From positions 1 through 52,790 of the forward strand of contig NZ_JAIMID010000030.1 in assembly GCF_019966535.1 (NCBI RefSeq): a stretch of 52,790 bases of DNA, given 5' to 3'. Source of the stretch: Mesobacterium pallidum. GTDB lineage: Bacteria; Pseudomonadota; Alphaproteobacteria; Rhodobacterales; Rhodobacteraceae. The notes below the pieces were generated by a model. That model saw nothing but the letters and a program-made list of their open reading frames with translations. It was not told the origin of the DNA and did not search any database. A program made the translations under genes and the position numbers. Positions 35,314 to 43,703 of this stretch are shown here, one piece after another; position 1 is the first letter of the stretch; the number at the start of each line of letters is the position of its first letter.

Positions 35314-36849
35314 TCAGTCAGAGACCACGACGTCGTTCACATAGGCCATGCCGAACGGGTCGAGCTTGAAGCCTTTGAGGTCGGGGCGCACGGCGTAGAT
35401 ATAGGGCCGCGTGGCGATCGGGATGATGAAATCCTCTTCGGCCAGCATGCGGTTCACCTGCTTGTAAAGGTCGATCCGCTTGTCCGTATCCGCCTCGGCC
35501 TGGGCCGTGTTCAGCAGCGCGAGGTATTCGTCATTGCTGTAGCCCGACAGGTTCGTGGGCGCGAAGGACGGGCCGATGAAGAACACCGCCGGGTCGAAGA
35601 CGCCCCAGGGATACCAATCGGCCTGGATCTGGAAATTGCCCGAGCGCACGTTGTCCGACAGCACCGAGGACGACAGGTCGAGGATCTTCAGCTCGACCCC
35701 GATCTTGGCCAGGTCTTCCTGCCAGATCGGCGCATAGGCTGTCAGCTCGGGCTGGCGCTGGCTGCCGCCTTGGAATTCCAGCGTCAGACCGTCGGGGTAG
35801 CCCGCCTCGGCCAGCAGCTGCTTGGCGCGGTCGAGGTCATAGGCGCAATCCTCTTCGACCTCGGGCGTATAGGCTGGCGAGCCCGCGGGCAGGTGGCTGC
35901 AACTGGCGGTGCTGTTGCCGCCGGTCATCAGCTTGGCAAAGACCTGGCGGTTGATCGTGTGACCCAGCGCCTGGCGCACCAGCTTGTTGTCGAGCGGCGG
36001 CTTGGCCGCGTTGGTGCGGAACATGAACGAACCGGGCGGCGTGTGGCTTTCCAGCTTCATCCCCTGGCCTTGCAGCACGGTCAGCTGGCGGAAGTCGGGA
36101 AAGGCCAGCACGTCGATCTGGCCGCTTTGCAGCGCCGCCATCAGCGAGGCATTGTCGGGATACATCGGGAAGGCCAGCGTCGCCACCTGGGGCAGGCGGT
36201 CGCTGTCCCAGTAGCCGTCAAAGCGTTCGAGCACCAGCTTGGTGGCGGGGCTGAACTCGGCCACGCGGAACGGGCCGGTGCCGTTGGGCTTGCTGACGAT
36301 GTCGGAGGTGAGGTCCATCATCGGCAGCACGGCAAAGACCGTCAGCACCTGCGGCGCGGCCTCCGGAAATTCCAGCTGCACTGTCAGGTCGTCCAGCTTG
36401 GTAAAGGTGCCGGTGCGCAGAAAATCGTTGCCCGTCACCCGGTTGACCGGATCGAGCGCCTATTCGAGGTTGGCCATCACCACGTCGGCGTTGAACGGCT
36501 TGCCATCGTGGAAGGTCACGCCGCTGCGCAGGAATACGGTGATGGTGCGACCATCCTCCGAGATGTCCCAGCTTTCGGCCAGTTGCGGCTGCGGGCCGTC
36601 GTCCCAGAACACCAGCGCGTCAAAGATCGAGTGAATCCAGGGCATGTTCCCCTGGTAGACCTGGTGTGGCAGCAGCTGGTTGACCGCGGTCGAAACGCCG
36701 ACGTCCAGCCGGTCATCCGCCGCCAGCGCGGGGTGCAGGGGCAGGGCCGCCAGCAGCGCCGGCAGGGCCAGTCCGCGCAGCAGGCGGCCGCCGCGGGTGG
36801 CTAGGCCCGCGCGGTTCGGCGTGTCGGGTCCCGTTCTTAGGTGTGTCAT
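35314..36849 (-). pseudogene. SBP_bac_5-type solute-binding protein, interrupted by an in-frame TAG
   Basis: Without the stop this is a 511-residue SBP of the dipeptide/oligosaccharide type: signal peptide (GLALPALLAALPLHPALA), then PHQVYQGNMPWIHSIFDALV, LAESWDISEDGRTITVFLRSGVTFHDGKPFNADVV, FRTNAAKPPLDNKLVRQALGHTINRQVFA and KQLLAEAGYPDGLTLEF. At 36460-36462 a TAG follows ANLE, and the same frame continues ALDPVNRVTGNDFLRTGTFTKLD, exactly the expected continuation. Only the first 129 residues would normally be made. The gene starts the first ABC operon behind GGGAGGAAAAGCG. Confidence 0.88.
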
Positions 36850-37018
36850 GTCGCTTTTCCTCCCATCTGTGCATTTCGGACCGGACGATCAGTCAGGGCC
36901 GGCTGGCGATCAGATCCCCTGGCGCGCCATGCGCTGCGGGGCCTTGGCGCCCAGGCCGCTCCTCCGTGGCCCGGGACGAATCCCTAAAACAGTGATAACA
37001 GGCAAAACAGATCTATAC

Positions 37019-37030
37019 CAAACGTTTTTA
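37019..37030. promoter_or_regulatory. LacI-type operator candidate
   Basis: CAAACGTTTTTA contains the palindrome AAACGTTT with a central CG, the usual core of LacI-family sites, about 170 bases before the SBP start at 36849. It resembles the site at 50987. Confidence 0.5.
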
Positions 37031-37084
37031 TTTGCGTCTTCACATCTACCTATGTCAGAAACTAAGTCACCAAAATATAGGAAT

Positions 37085-37106
37085 AAGTGCTGATAGAGCA
37101 GCACTT
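37085..37106. terminator. Perfect 8-bp hairpin in the AT-rich intergenic region
   Basis: AAGTGCTG, loop ATAGAG, CAGCACTT. On the plus strand it runs into TCGTT; on the minus strand it is followed by ATTCCTAT. It may be a weak terminator for the operon ending at 37322 or a protein site. Confidence 0.4.
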
Positions 37107-37321
37107 TCGTTAGCCAAACATAACTAACGGAGTCCGCAATCGTTTACGTCCCGCCGGGGCGGGTCCGGGGCCGTCCGGTCGCAGTCCGGGCCAGCCCAGC
37201 CGCCGGCCTGTCATCCGGGACCGCCCCGGGCGACAGGTCGTCGGGGCGGAGTTCTGGTTGCCTCGCACGGGCGGTGCGGTCAAGGTCCGCCGGCGCGGGG
37301 CGGGTGTGCGCCGCGCGCGGC

Positions 37322-39445
37322 TCAGGCCCAGGTGACCTGCACCGCCTCGGTCAGCTCGAAGGGCGGCAGGGCGATCGACAGGCGGCCATTGACGCCGGTC
37401 GCGACCTCGAGCGCCCGGCCCGAGGCGACCAGCTTTGCCCCGCCGCAGCGCCGGCCGACCGGCGGCACGATATGCAGTTGCACATTCGACACCGGGTAGA
37501 GACGGCGCAGCGGGCCCTTCATCATCATCGGGTTGGTGAGGTTGGTCACCAGCGCCAAGGTCTCGTCCCGGCCCTCGCGCAGGGCGAGGTCGACGACGCC
37601 ATCGGCCGTCACCTCGGCCTCGGGGGTCTTGCCGAGGCACCAGCGCACGGCGTTCTCGATCAGCCGCTGGTGGTCGGCGGCCATCACCTCGTGGAAGGTG
37701 GCGCCGATGTTCCAGGGGATATGCACCGTGCACCCGCCCGCCGGGGTCTCGCGCGCGATGAGTGCCGGGGCCACGGGGGCGTCGCGGGGGTAGACCTCTT
37801 CCATCGGCAGGTCGGGGAAGTCGGGCACGTAGAGCAGCGGGGCGATTGCATCGCCCACCGCCTCGACCGTCATCAGGCGCAGCCCGCCGATGAACCGCTC
37901 GGCGCCGTCGTAGCCGGCGGTCAGCGGATGGTCTTCGGCGATATGGACATAGGTGTTCTTGACCGGGCCGCGCGGCCGCGCAGTCATCCGGCTGCCAAGC
38001 GCCGCCTCGAGGCCAAGCCGGTCGCGCGGGGTGGCATCGGCGTCGCAGGTGGCGCTTTCCCCGGCGACCAGCAGGCGGCCGCCGCGATCGACCCAGGCCT
38101 CGATGGCCTGGCATTGCGCATCCGACAGGCAGACCGCGTTGGGCAGGATCAGCAGGCGGAAGCGGTCGATGGCGCCGGGTGCCCCGAGTTCGGTGTCGGA
38201 CAGGAATTCGAAGGGCAGGCCGGCCTCGACCAGCGCGTGGTAAAAGCCCTTTTCATCCACCTCGGCGGCGCTGCGCGCCTCCCAGCCGTGGTGGCGCAGG
38301 GTGGTCGCGGCATCGAGGATCGCGATCTCGGCGGCGGGCTGCGTCCGCGCCAGCGCGGGCTCGAGCGCGGCATGGGTGGCGAAGGCGCGCTCGACCGGGG
38401 CGATCCAGCGGCGGTCGGGCACCACGGCGTTGAACTTGGTGTACCAGGGCAGCATGCCATGGGCGGTGCCGTCAGTGATCCAGGCCTCGGTCTCGGGCGC
38501 GGTGTTGACGCTGTCCTTCCAGCGGTGCTGCGGCTCTTCCGGCCTGACCGAGGTGATCAGCACGGCAGGGCGGTCGGGGAAGACCGCCCGCATCCGCTTG
38601 CCGTTGCGCCCGGCCATCCAGACCGGCTGCACGCCGTGGCGTCCCTGGTGATCGACCACGAGGAAGGGGCAGTGCCGCTCGATCAGCACGGTTTCGAATT
38701 CCATCAGCATGTTGCCGGCCATGTTGGGGATAAAGCTGGCATGCGGGCGCTGCGCGCGCACCACCTCGTCCCATTGCACGACGAGCTTGCTCAGCACCTG
38801 GCGTTTCCAGGCCGACCAGGCGCGGTAGGCCGGGTCATCCGCGTCGGCCTCGCGCGGCAATCCAAGCCCGCTGAAGGCGTGGAACTGGTCGCGGCAGGCA
38901 TCGCAATAGCAGATGCCGTGGCCCTGCCAGCGGTTGGCGAAGACGGCGTCGATGTCGTAGTCGCGGGCCAGCTCTTTGATCACCTTGGGCATGAACTCGG
39001 TGTTGTAGCCGCTGGCGTAGGCGCAGGTGACCCAGACATCGGGATAAGCCCAGTGCCGCCGCTTGTTGCCGTCGCGGTCGACGGCGATCCATTCGGGATG
39101 GGCATCGGCGGCGTCCTGGTGGATCGCATGCGGATCGACCCGGGCCATGACATGCATCCCCAGCGCGCGCGCGCCGTCGACCAGCCGGCCGAAGGGGTCG
39201 GTGTCGCCGATGTCCTTGCTGACGTAATGCAGCGGCACCTTGCTGGGATAAAAGGCGATGTAGCCGCCGGCGCTGAGGCAGACCGCGTTCGACCGCGTGC
39301 TGCGGAAGATCTCGAGCCAGAGGTCCGGGTCGTAGCGGATCGGGTCGTCCTCGACAAAGGTCAGCTGCGACCAGCGGGTGGCGGTGCGGTACCAGTCGGG
39401 CTGACGCAGGCGGTCCGCTTGCGGGGTGGGCAGGTGCTGGTTCAT
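37322..39445 (-). CDS. GHL6-like family protein (glycoside-hydrolase-like barrel plus trimerisation-type domain)
   Basis: 707 residues. The N-terminal part is a TIM-barrel-like domain of the GHL6 type (FRSTRSNAVCLSAGGYIAFYPSKVPLHYVSK, GMHVMARVDPHAIH, AVFANRWQGHGICYCDACRDQFH), with the C-x-C-x-x-C cysteine knot of the family. The C-terminal half resembles the beta-galactosidase trimerisation domain (RFRLLILPNAVCLSDAQCQAIEAWVDRGGRLLVAGES). No signal peptide, so cytosolic. It should act on an imported glycan or glycoside; catalytic residues cannot be named. The start at 39445 lies 9 bases after AAAGG. This copy is intact, unlike its relative at 43704-45752. Confidence 0.8.
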   Translation of the reverse strand: MNQHLPTPQADRLRQPDWYRTATRWSQLTFVEDDPIRYDPDLWLEIFRSTRSNAVCLSAGGYIAFYPSKVPLHYVSKDIGDTDPFGRLVDGARALGMHVMARVDPHAIHQDAADAHPEWIAVDRDGNKRRHWAYPDVWVTCAYASGYNTEFMPKVIKELARDYDIDAVFANRWQGHGICYCDACRDQFHAFSGLGLPREADADDPAYRAWSAWKRQVLSKLVVQWDEVVRAQRPHASFIPNMAGNMLMEFETVLIERHCPFLVVDHQGRHGVQPVWMAGRNGKRMRAVFPDRPAVLITSVRPEEPQHRWKDSVNTAPETEAWITDGTAHGMLPWYTKFNAVVPDRRWIAPVERAFATHAALEPALARTQPAAEIAILDAATTLRHHGWEARSAAEVDEKGFYHALVEAGLPFEFLSDTELGAPGAIDRFRLLILPNAVCLSDAQCQAIEAWVDRGGRLLVAGESATCDADATPRDRLGLEAALGSRMTARPRGPVKNTYVHIAEDHPLTAGYDGAERFIGGLRLMTVEAVGDAIAPLLYVPDFPDLPMEEVYPRDAPVAPALIARETPAGGCTVHIPWNIGATFHEVMAADHQRLIENAVRWCLGKTPEAEVTADGVVDLALREGRDETLALVTNLTNPMMMKGPLRRLYPVSNVQLHIVPPVGRRCGGAKLVASGRALEVATGVNGRLSIALPPFELTEAVQVTWA

Positions 39446-39491
39446 GACTGTCATCCTTTGGTCTGTGGCTATGGGTGGCCCCGTGCGCGCT

Positions 39492-40508
39492 TCAGCGCAG
39501 CAGGATCGCGCGGAAATCGTTGACGTTGGTGCCGGTCGGGCCGGTGGTGAAAAGGTCGCCGAGCGCGTCGAAGGCGCCCCAGGCGTCGTTGCGTGCCAGC
39601 CGCGTGGCGCCGTCGCACCCGGTGGCGCGCAGCCGCGTCGCCGTCGTGCCATCGGCAAAGGCGCCGGCGTTCGCCTCGCTGCCGTCGATGCCGTCGGTAT
39701 CGGCGGCAAGGGCAAGCAGGTCGGTGCCCTCGGCCGCCAGCGCGAAGGCCAGCAGGAACTCGGTGTTGCGCCCGCCGCGCCCGTCGCCGGTGCGCAGCGT
39801 CACGGTGGTCTCGCCGCCCGAGAGCAGCACGGCGGGGCGCCGCACCGGCCGGTCGCGCAGGGCGACTTCGCGGGCGATGGCGGCATGGACGCGGCCGACC
39901 TCGCGCGCTTCGCCCTCGATCGCATCGGACAGGATCGCGGCGGTGACGCCCGCCGCTTCGGCCCGCGCCGCCGCCGCCTCGAGCGACAGCCGGGCCGAAG
40001 CGATCACGCGCACCTCGTTGCGGGCAAAGACCGGGTCGTCCGGGCCAGGCGCGGCGCCTTCGGGGCCGGCGAGATAAGCGGCGACGCGCTCGGGCAGGGC
40101 GATGTTCCAGGTGTCCACCAGCGCGCGCGCTTCGGCGCGGTCGCGGGCATCGGGCACGGTGGGGCCCGACGCCACCTGCGCCGGATCGTCCCCGGGCACG
40201 TCCGAGACGACCAGGGTCACCACCCGCGCCGGGGCGGCCAGCGCAGCCAGCCGTCCGCCCTTGATCCCCGAGACCTGTTTGCGGATCGCGTTCATCACCC
40301 CGATGGGCGCGCCCGAGCGCAGCAGCGCGGTGTTCAGCGCCGCCTCGTCCGCCACCGTCAGCCCGTGCGGCGGGTCGGGCAGCAGCGCCGAGCCGCCGCC
40401 GCAGACCAGCGCCACGACAAGGTCATCGGCGGTCAGCCCGCTCACCGCGTGTTTCAGCGCTGCGCTGGCGGCGAAAAGCCCGGCCAGGAAGGTCCTGTCG
40501 TCGGTCAT
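39492..40508 (-). CDS. Glycerate-kinase-like (MOFRL/DUF4147) protein, N-terminally short
   Basis: 338 residues. Visible are LVVALVCGGGSALLPDPPHGLTVADEAALNTALLRSGAPIGVMNAIRKQVSGIKGGRLA, VVTLVVSDVPGDDPAQVASGPTVPD and the C-terminal MOFRL part (GGRNTEFLLAFALAAEG, ALAADTDGIDGSEANAGAFADGTT). Family members (GckA/TtuD type) usually have 410-440 residues. Here the first ~95 residues, which hold the first part of the kinase domain, are missing. It has its own ATG behind GAAGGCGAC and starts 10 bases after the permease gene, so a short product can be made, but activity is doubtful. It belongs to glyoxylate or tartronate metabolism with the dehydrogenase at 50058. Confidence 0.82.
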   Translation of the reverse strand: MTDDRTFLAGLFAASAALKHAVSGLTADDLVVALVCGGGSALLPDPPHGLTVADEAALNTALLRSGAPIGVMNAIRKQVSGIKGGRLAALAAPARVVTLVVSDVPGDDPAQVASGPTVPDARDRAEARALVDTWNIALPERVAAYLAGPEGAAPGPDDPVFARNEVRVIASARLSLEAAAARAEAAGVTAAILSDAIEGEAREVGRVHAAIAREVALRDRPVRRPAVLLSGGETTVTLRTGDGRGGRNTEFLLAFALAAEGTDLLALAADTDGIDGSEANAGAFADGTTATRLRATGCDGATRLARNDAWGAFDALGDLFTTGPTGTNVNDFRAILLR

Positions 40509-40518
40509 GGGGTCGCCT

Positions 40519-41505
40519 TCAGGTGTAGCGGATGCGCGGGTCGAGCCAGGCCAGCAGCAGGTCGGACAGCAAGGTGCCGATTACGGTCAGCACGCTCATC
40601 ATCATGATGAAGCTGCCGGCCAGGTACATGTCCTGCGACAGCAGGGAGTTCAGCAGCAGCGGCCCGGTCAGCGGCAGGTTCAGCACCACGGCGGTGATCG
40701 TCGCACCCGAGACCAGCGTCGGCAGCACCCAGCCCACGGTCGAGATCAGCGGGTTCAGCGCGATCCGCACCGGGTAGCGCATCAGCAGCGTGCGTTCGCC
40801 CAGCCCATAGGCGCGGGCGGTTTCCACATAGGGCTTGTCAAGCTCGTCCAGCAGGTTGGCGCGCAGGATGCGGATCAGCGCCGCCGTCCCGGCCGAGCCG
40901 AGCACGATGATCGGCAGGATCATGTGCAGCATCATGTCGCCCAGCCGCGCCAGGCTCCAGGGCGCGTTGCGGAACTCGGTTGAGAAGAGCCCGCCCCAAT
41001 CGGCGTCGAAGTAGCGAAAACCGATGAAGAGCAGCACGAGCGCAAAGAGGAAGTTCGGGATGGCGAGGCCGATCACCCCGAGGAAGGTGACGAGGTAGTC
41101 ACCGAAGCTGTTCTTGCGCACGGCCGAGTAGATGCCGATCGGGATGGCGATCATCCACATGAAGGCCAGCGTCAGCGCGGCCAGCACGAAGGTCAGGCCC
41201 AGCCGGTCCCAGATCAGTTGCGACACCGGCTGGCGCCATTCCAGCGAATAGCCGAAATCGCCGTGCAGCACGATGTTGGTGATCCATTTCCAGTACTGGA
41301 TGTAGACCGGGTCGTTCAGCCCGTAGCGTTCGCGAAAGACCTCCATGCTCTCGGATTGCACGCTGACGCCCTGCAGGCCCAGCTGGGCCACCATCGAGGT
41401 CACGAAGTCGCCCGGCGGCAGCTGGATGATGGCAAAGGACATCATCGAGATCGCGACGATGGTGAAGAACATGTAGATCAGGCGTCGGGTCAGGAAGGCC
41501 AGCAT
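40519..41505 (-). CDS. DppB-like ABC permease (second system)
   Basis: 328 residues with six helices: FTIVAISMMSFAIIQLPPGDFVTSMV, GDFGYSLEWRQPVSQLIWDRLGLTFVLA, then the coupling loop RANLLDELDKPYVETARAYGLGERTLLMRYPVRIALNPLI and the end WLDPRIRYT. The ATG at 41505 was chosen; a TTG six codons earlier is also in frame. It belongs to the eight-gene operon from 48697 to 37322. No defect is visible in this gene. Confidence 0.9.
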   Translation of the reverse strand: MLAFLTRRLIYMFFTIVAISMMSFAIIQLPPGDFVTSMVAQLGLQGVSVQSESMEVFRERYGLNDPVYIQYWKWITNIVLHGDFGYSLEWRQPVSQLIWDRLGLTFVLAALTLAFMWMIAIPIGIYSAVRKNSFGDYLVTFLGVIGLAIPNFLFALVLLFIGFRYFDADWGGLFSTEFRNAPWSLARLGDMMLHMILPIIVLGSAGTAALIRILRANLLDELDKPYVETARAYGLGERTLLMRYPVRIALNPLISTVGWVLPTLVSGATITAVVLNLPLTGPLLLNSLLSQDMYLAGSFIMMMSVLTVIGTLLSDLLLAWLDPRIRYT

Positions 41506-41597
41506 GTCGAAACGTCCGCGCAATCAGGAATGTCAGGGGGTGGGGGATGCGCCCGGCCCCGTGGCGGGCCGGGCGCGTTGGCGGATGCCGGTCGGCG

Positions 41598-43556
41598 TCA
41601 CTCCGAGAAGTAGTACTGCTCGAGGTTGGACGCGCCGGGGTAGGTGTAGATGGTGCTTGCCATCATCGTCTGCGGCATGTTGTGCAGCTTGTTGGACTGG
41701 ATGCCGTAGTCGCGCGTGGGCTGCATGATGCCGAAGGCGTAGAACTGGTCCTTTGAGATATCCATGATCTCGCGGAACAGCTCGGTGCGGCGGTCGGCAT
41801 CGGGCTCGGCCAGGATCTGGTCATAAAGCTGCTGCTGCGTCTTGATGGCTGCGGGCGGCTCTTCGGGGTTGGCGTTGCCCTCGTAGTACTGGCCCCAGGA
41901 GGTCGCGTAGAACGACAGGAAGTCATAGGGGAAGTAGTAGCGCGGGTTGAACAGCGTGTCGGCCCCGCCCGAGGCCGACCAGACCGTCGCCTCGTATTCG
42001 TTGTTGGTCGCCCGTTCCCACAGCGCCGTGCGCTCGATGGTGTTGATGACCAGCTCGACGCCGACGTCGTTCCAGTAGCCGCGGATCAGCTCGGCCGAGT
42101 CGAGCCAGGGCTGCCGCACCACCGCGATGTCGAGAACGATGGTGATCGGGTTGCCGTCCGGCCCAAGGCGAATGCCGGAACTGTTCCGCTCGGTATAGCC
42201 CAGCTCGTCCAGCATGGAATTGGCCAGTGCGGGGTCGTACGCGGTGTACTGGGTGGCCATTTCCTCGTCGAAGAGCGGGGACTCAGGCCGTTCGGCCACC
42301 TGGTAGGGACGCCCCTGGCCCAGGTAGACCAGCTCGATGATCTCTTCGAGGTTGATGGCGTGGCTCAGCGCGATGCGGAAGTTCTTTTGCTGGAACAGCT
42401 CGCGCTTGACCGGATCCTTGGCGGTCTGGTTCAGCGACAGGATGTTCAGGTTGGCCCGGTTCGGCAGCACCTCGCGGAAGTGGTAATTGCCGCGCTCCTG
42501 GTTGTCGTAGAAGGTCCCGCGGTTCTCGGGAGTCGTCACGAAGCCGATATAGGTGTCGAGAAAGTCGTAATCCCCGTTCGCCGCGCGCAGCAGCACGACC
42601 TCCTTGTCGGCGGTCAGGTCGACCGTGACCGTGTCGATGTAGGGCAGCTGGTTCCCCTCGGGATCTACCTTCCAGTAATAGGGATTGCGCTCGAACACGA
42701 CCTCTTCGCCGGTGCCCTGGCCGACCCCGGTGGTCACGACCCAGGGGTGCAGTGTCGGCACATCCGGGTTGCGATAGGCCGAGGCGACGTTGTGGAACCG
42801 GTCGACCCAGCTTTGCATCCCGGCCTCGCGGGCCTCCTGGTCGGCGTTGTCGTTGAACGCGGCGTGGAACTGGCGCAGGTAATGCTCGGGGTAAGTGGTC
42901 GGCCGGCCGGGGATGTCCTGGTCGGGGTCGATCACGGGCGTCGCCAGCGAGGTCAGCAGCAGCCCGTGCGAGCTGGGGAAGGTGAAGGTGAACGTGTAGG
43001 CGTCGATTTTCTCGGCCACCAGCGGCTGGCCTTCGACGACCGACCAGCTTGGCTTGACGGGCATCAGCTCGCTGTTGCTGTAGACATGGTCGTACCAGAA
43101 CATGACGTCGTCGGTGTCGTAGGGTTCACCGTCGGACCAGCGCACGCCTTCGCGCAGGTGAAAGGTGAAAACGGTGGCGTCTTCGTTCACGTCGACGCTT
43201 TCGGCCAGGTTCATCACCACCTCGGGCACCAGCCCGTCGCTGGGATCGCCGGGCTGCCAGTTGTCCCAGCGGGTCAGGTTCTCGTAGCCGACGGTGCGGA
43301 CCAGGGTCATGATGTCCGACGGCCCGCGCATGTTGGAGCGCAGGTTGCCGCCGTAGCGGCCCAGCTCGTCGAAGGGTTCGACGACCAGCGGGCCGGTGGG
43401 CATCCGTTCGGCCAGGGGCGGCAGCTCGCCCGCGTCGACGCGGGGCTGGAGCATCGGCGGCTCCTGCTGGGCGGCGGCCGGCAGGGCGAGGCTGGCGGCG
43501 GCCAGCCCTCCCGCGGCGAAGGTGCGCAGGCGTGTGCGCAGGTTGGATCTGGTCAT
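41598..43556 (-). CDS. Large SBP_bac_5-type solute-binding protein (second system)
   Basis: 652 residues with a signal peptide (TFAAGGLAAASLALPAAAQQ). It is longer than peptide-binding DppA (~530) and similar in size to AgpA-like oligosaccharide-binding proteins. Features include VEPFDELGRYGGNLRSNMRGPSDIM, YENLTRWDNWQPGDPSDGLVPEVV, FHLREGVRWSDGEPYDTDDVMFWYDHVY, FERNPYYWKVDPEGNQLPYIDTV and NFRIALSHAINLEEIIELVYLGQGRPYQ. It is intact, behind GGAGACC. The neighbouring GHL6 genes suggest a sugar or glycoside ligand, which is inference. Confidence 0.9.
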   Translation of the reverse strand: MTRSNLRTRLRTFAAGGLAAASLALPAAAQQEPPMLQPRVDAGELPPLAERMPTGPLVVEPFDELGRYGGNLRSNMRGPSDIMTLVRTVGYENLTRWDNWQPGDPSDGLVPEVVMNLAESVDVNEDATVFTFHLREGVRWSDGEPYDTDDVMFWYDHVYSNSELMPVKPSWSVVEGQPLVAEKIDAYTFTFTFPSSHGLLLTSLATPVIDPDQDIPGRPTTYPEHYLRQFHAAFNDNADQEAREAGMQSWVDRFHNVASAYRNPDVPTLHPWVVTTGVGQGTGEEVVFERNPYYWKVDPEGNQLPYIDTVTVDLTADKEVVLLRAANGDYDFLDTYIGFVTTPENRGTFYDNQERGNYHFREVLPNRANLNILSLNQTAKDPVKRELFQQKNFRIALSHAINLEEIIELVYLGQGRPYQVAERPESPLFDEEMATQYTAYDPALANSMLDELGYTERNSSGIRLGPDGNPITIVLDIAVVRQPWLDSAELIRGYWNDVGVELVINTIERTALWERATNNEYEATVWSASGGADTLFNPRYYFPYDFLSFYATSWGQYYEGNANPEEPPAAIKTQQQLYDQILAEPDADRRTELFREIMDISKDQFYAFGIMQPTRDYGIQSNKLHNMPQTMMASTIYTYPGASNLEQYYFSE

Positions 43557-43703
43557 GACGAGGTCTCCTCCCACTCGTTGGTTCGTCGTGTGGTCGCGGC
43601 CGGCGTGCGGCCGCGACCCTTGCTCCTCCCGTGGCCGGGACGCGGGTTACGTCGCGGCCCGGAACTGGATGGCTTCGAAATCGCCCACCGGGTTCAGGTC
43701 GAC

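Larger units (their letters stand above)
36850..37321. other. Regulatory intergenic region between the two catabolic operons
   Basis: No gene was found. It is locally AT-rich (36980-37130), unlike the rest of the window, and contains a LacI-type palindrome and a perfect hairpin (separate entries). It is the likely promoter region of the minus-strand operon beginning at 36849. The GC-rich part from 37137 to 37321 follows the stop of the GHL6-like gene. Confidence 0.6.

Noticed and set aside
34558..36804. 748-codon plus-strand open frame
   Set aside because: It is antisense to a permease and a solute-binding protein and has no recognisable motif.
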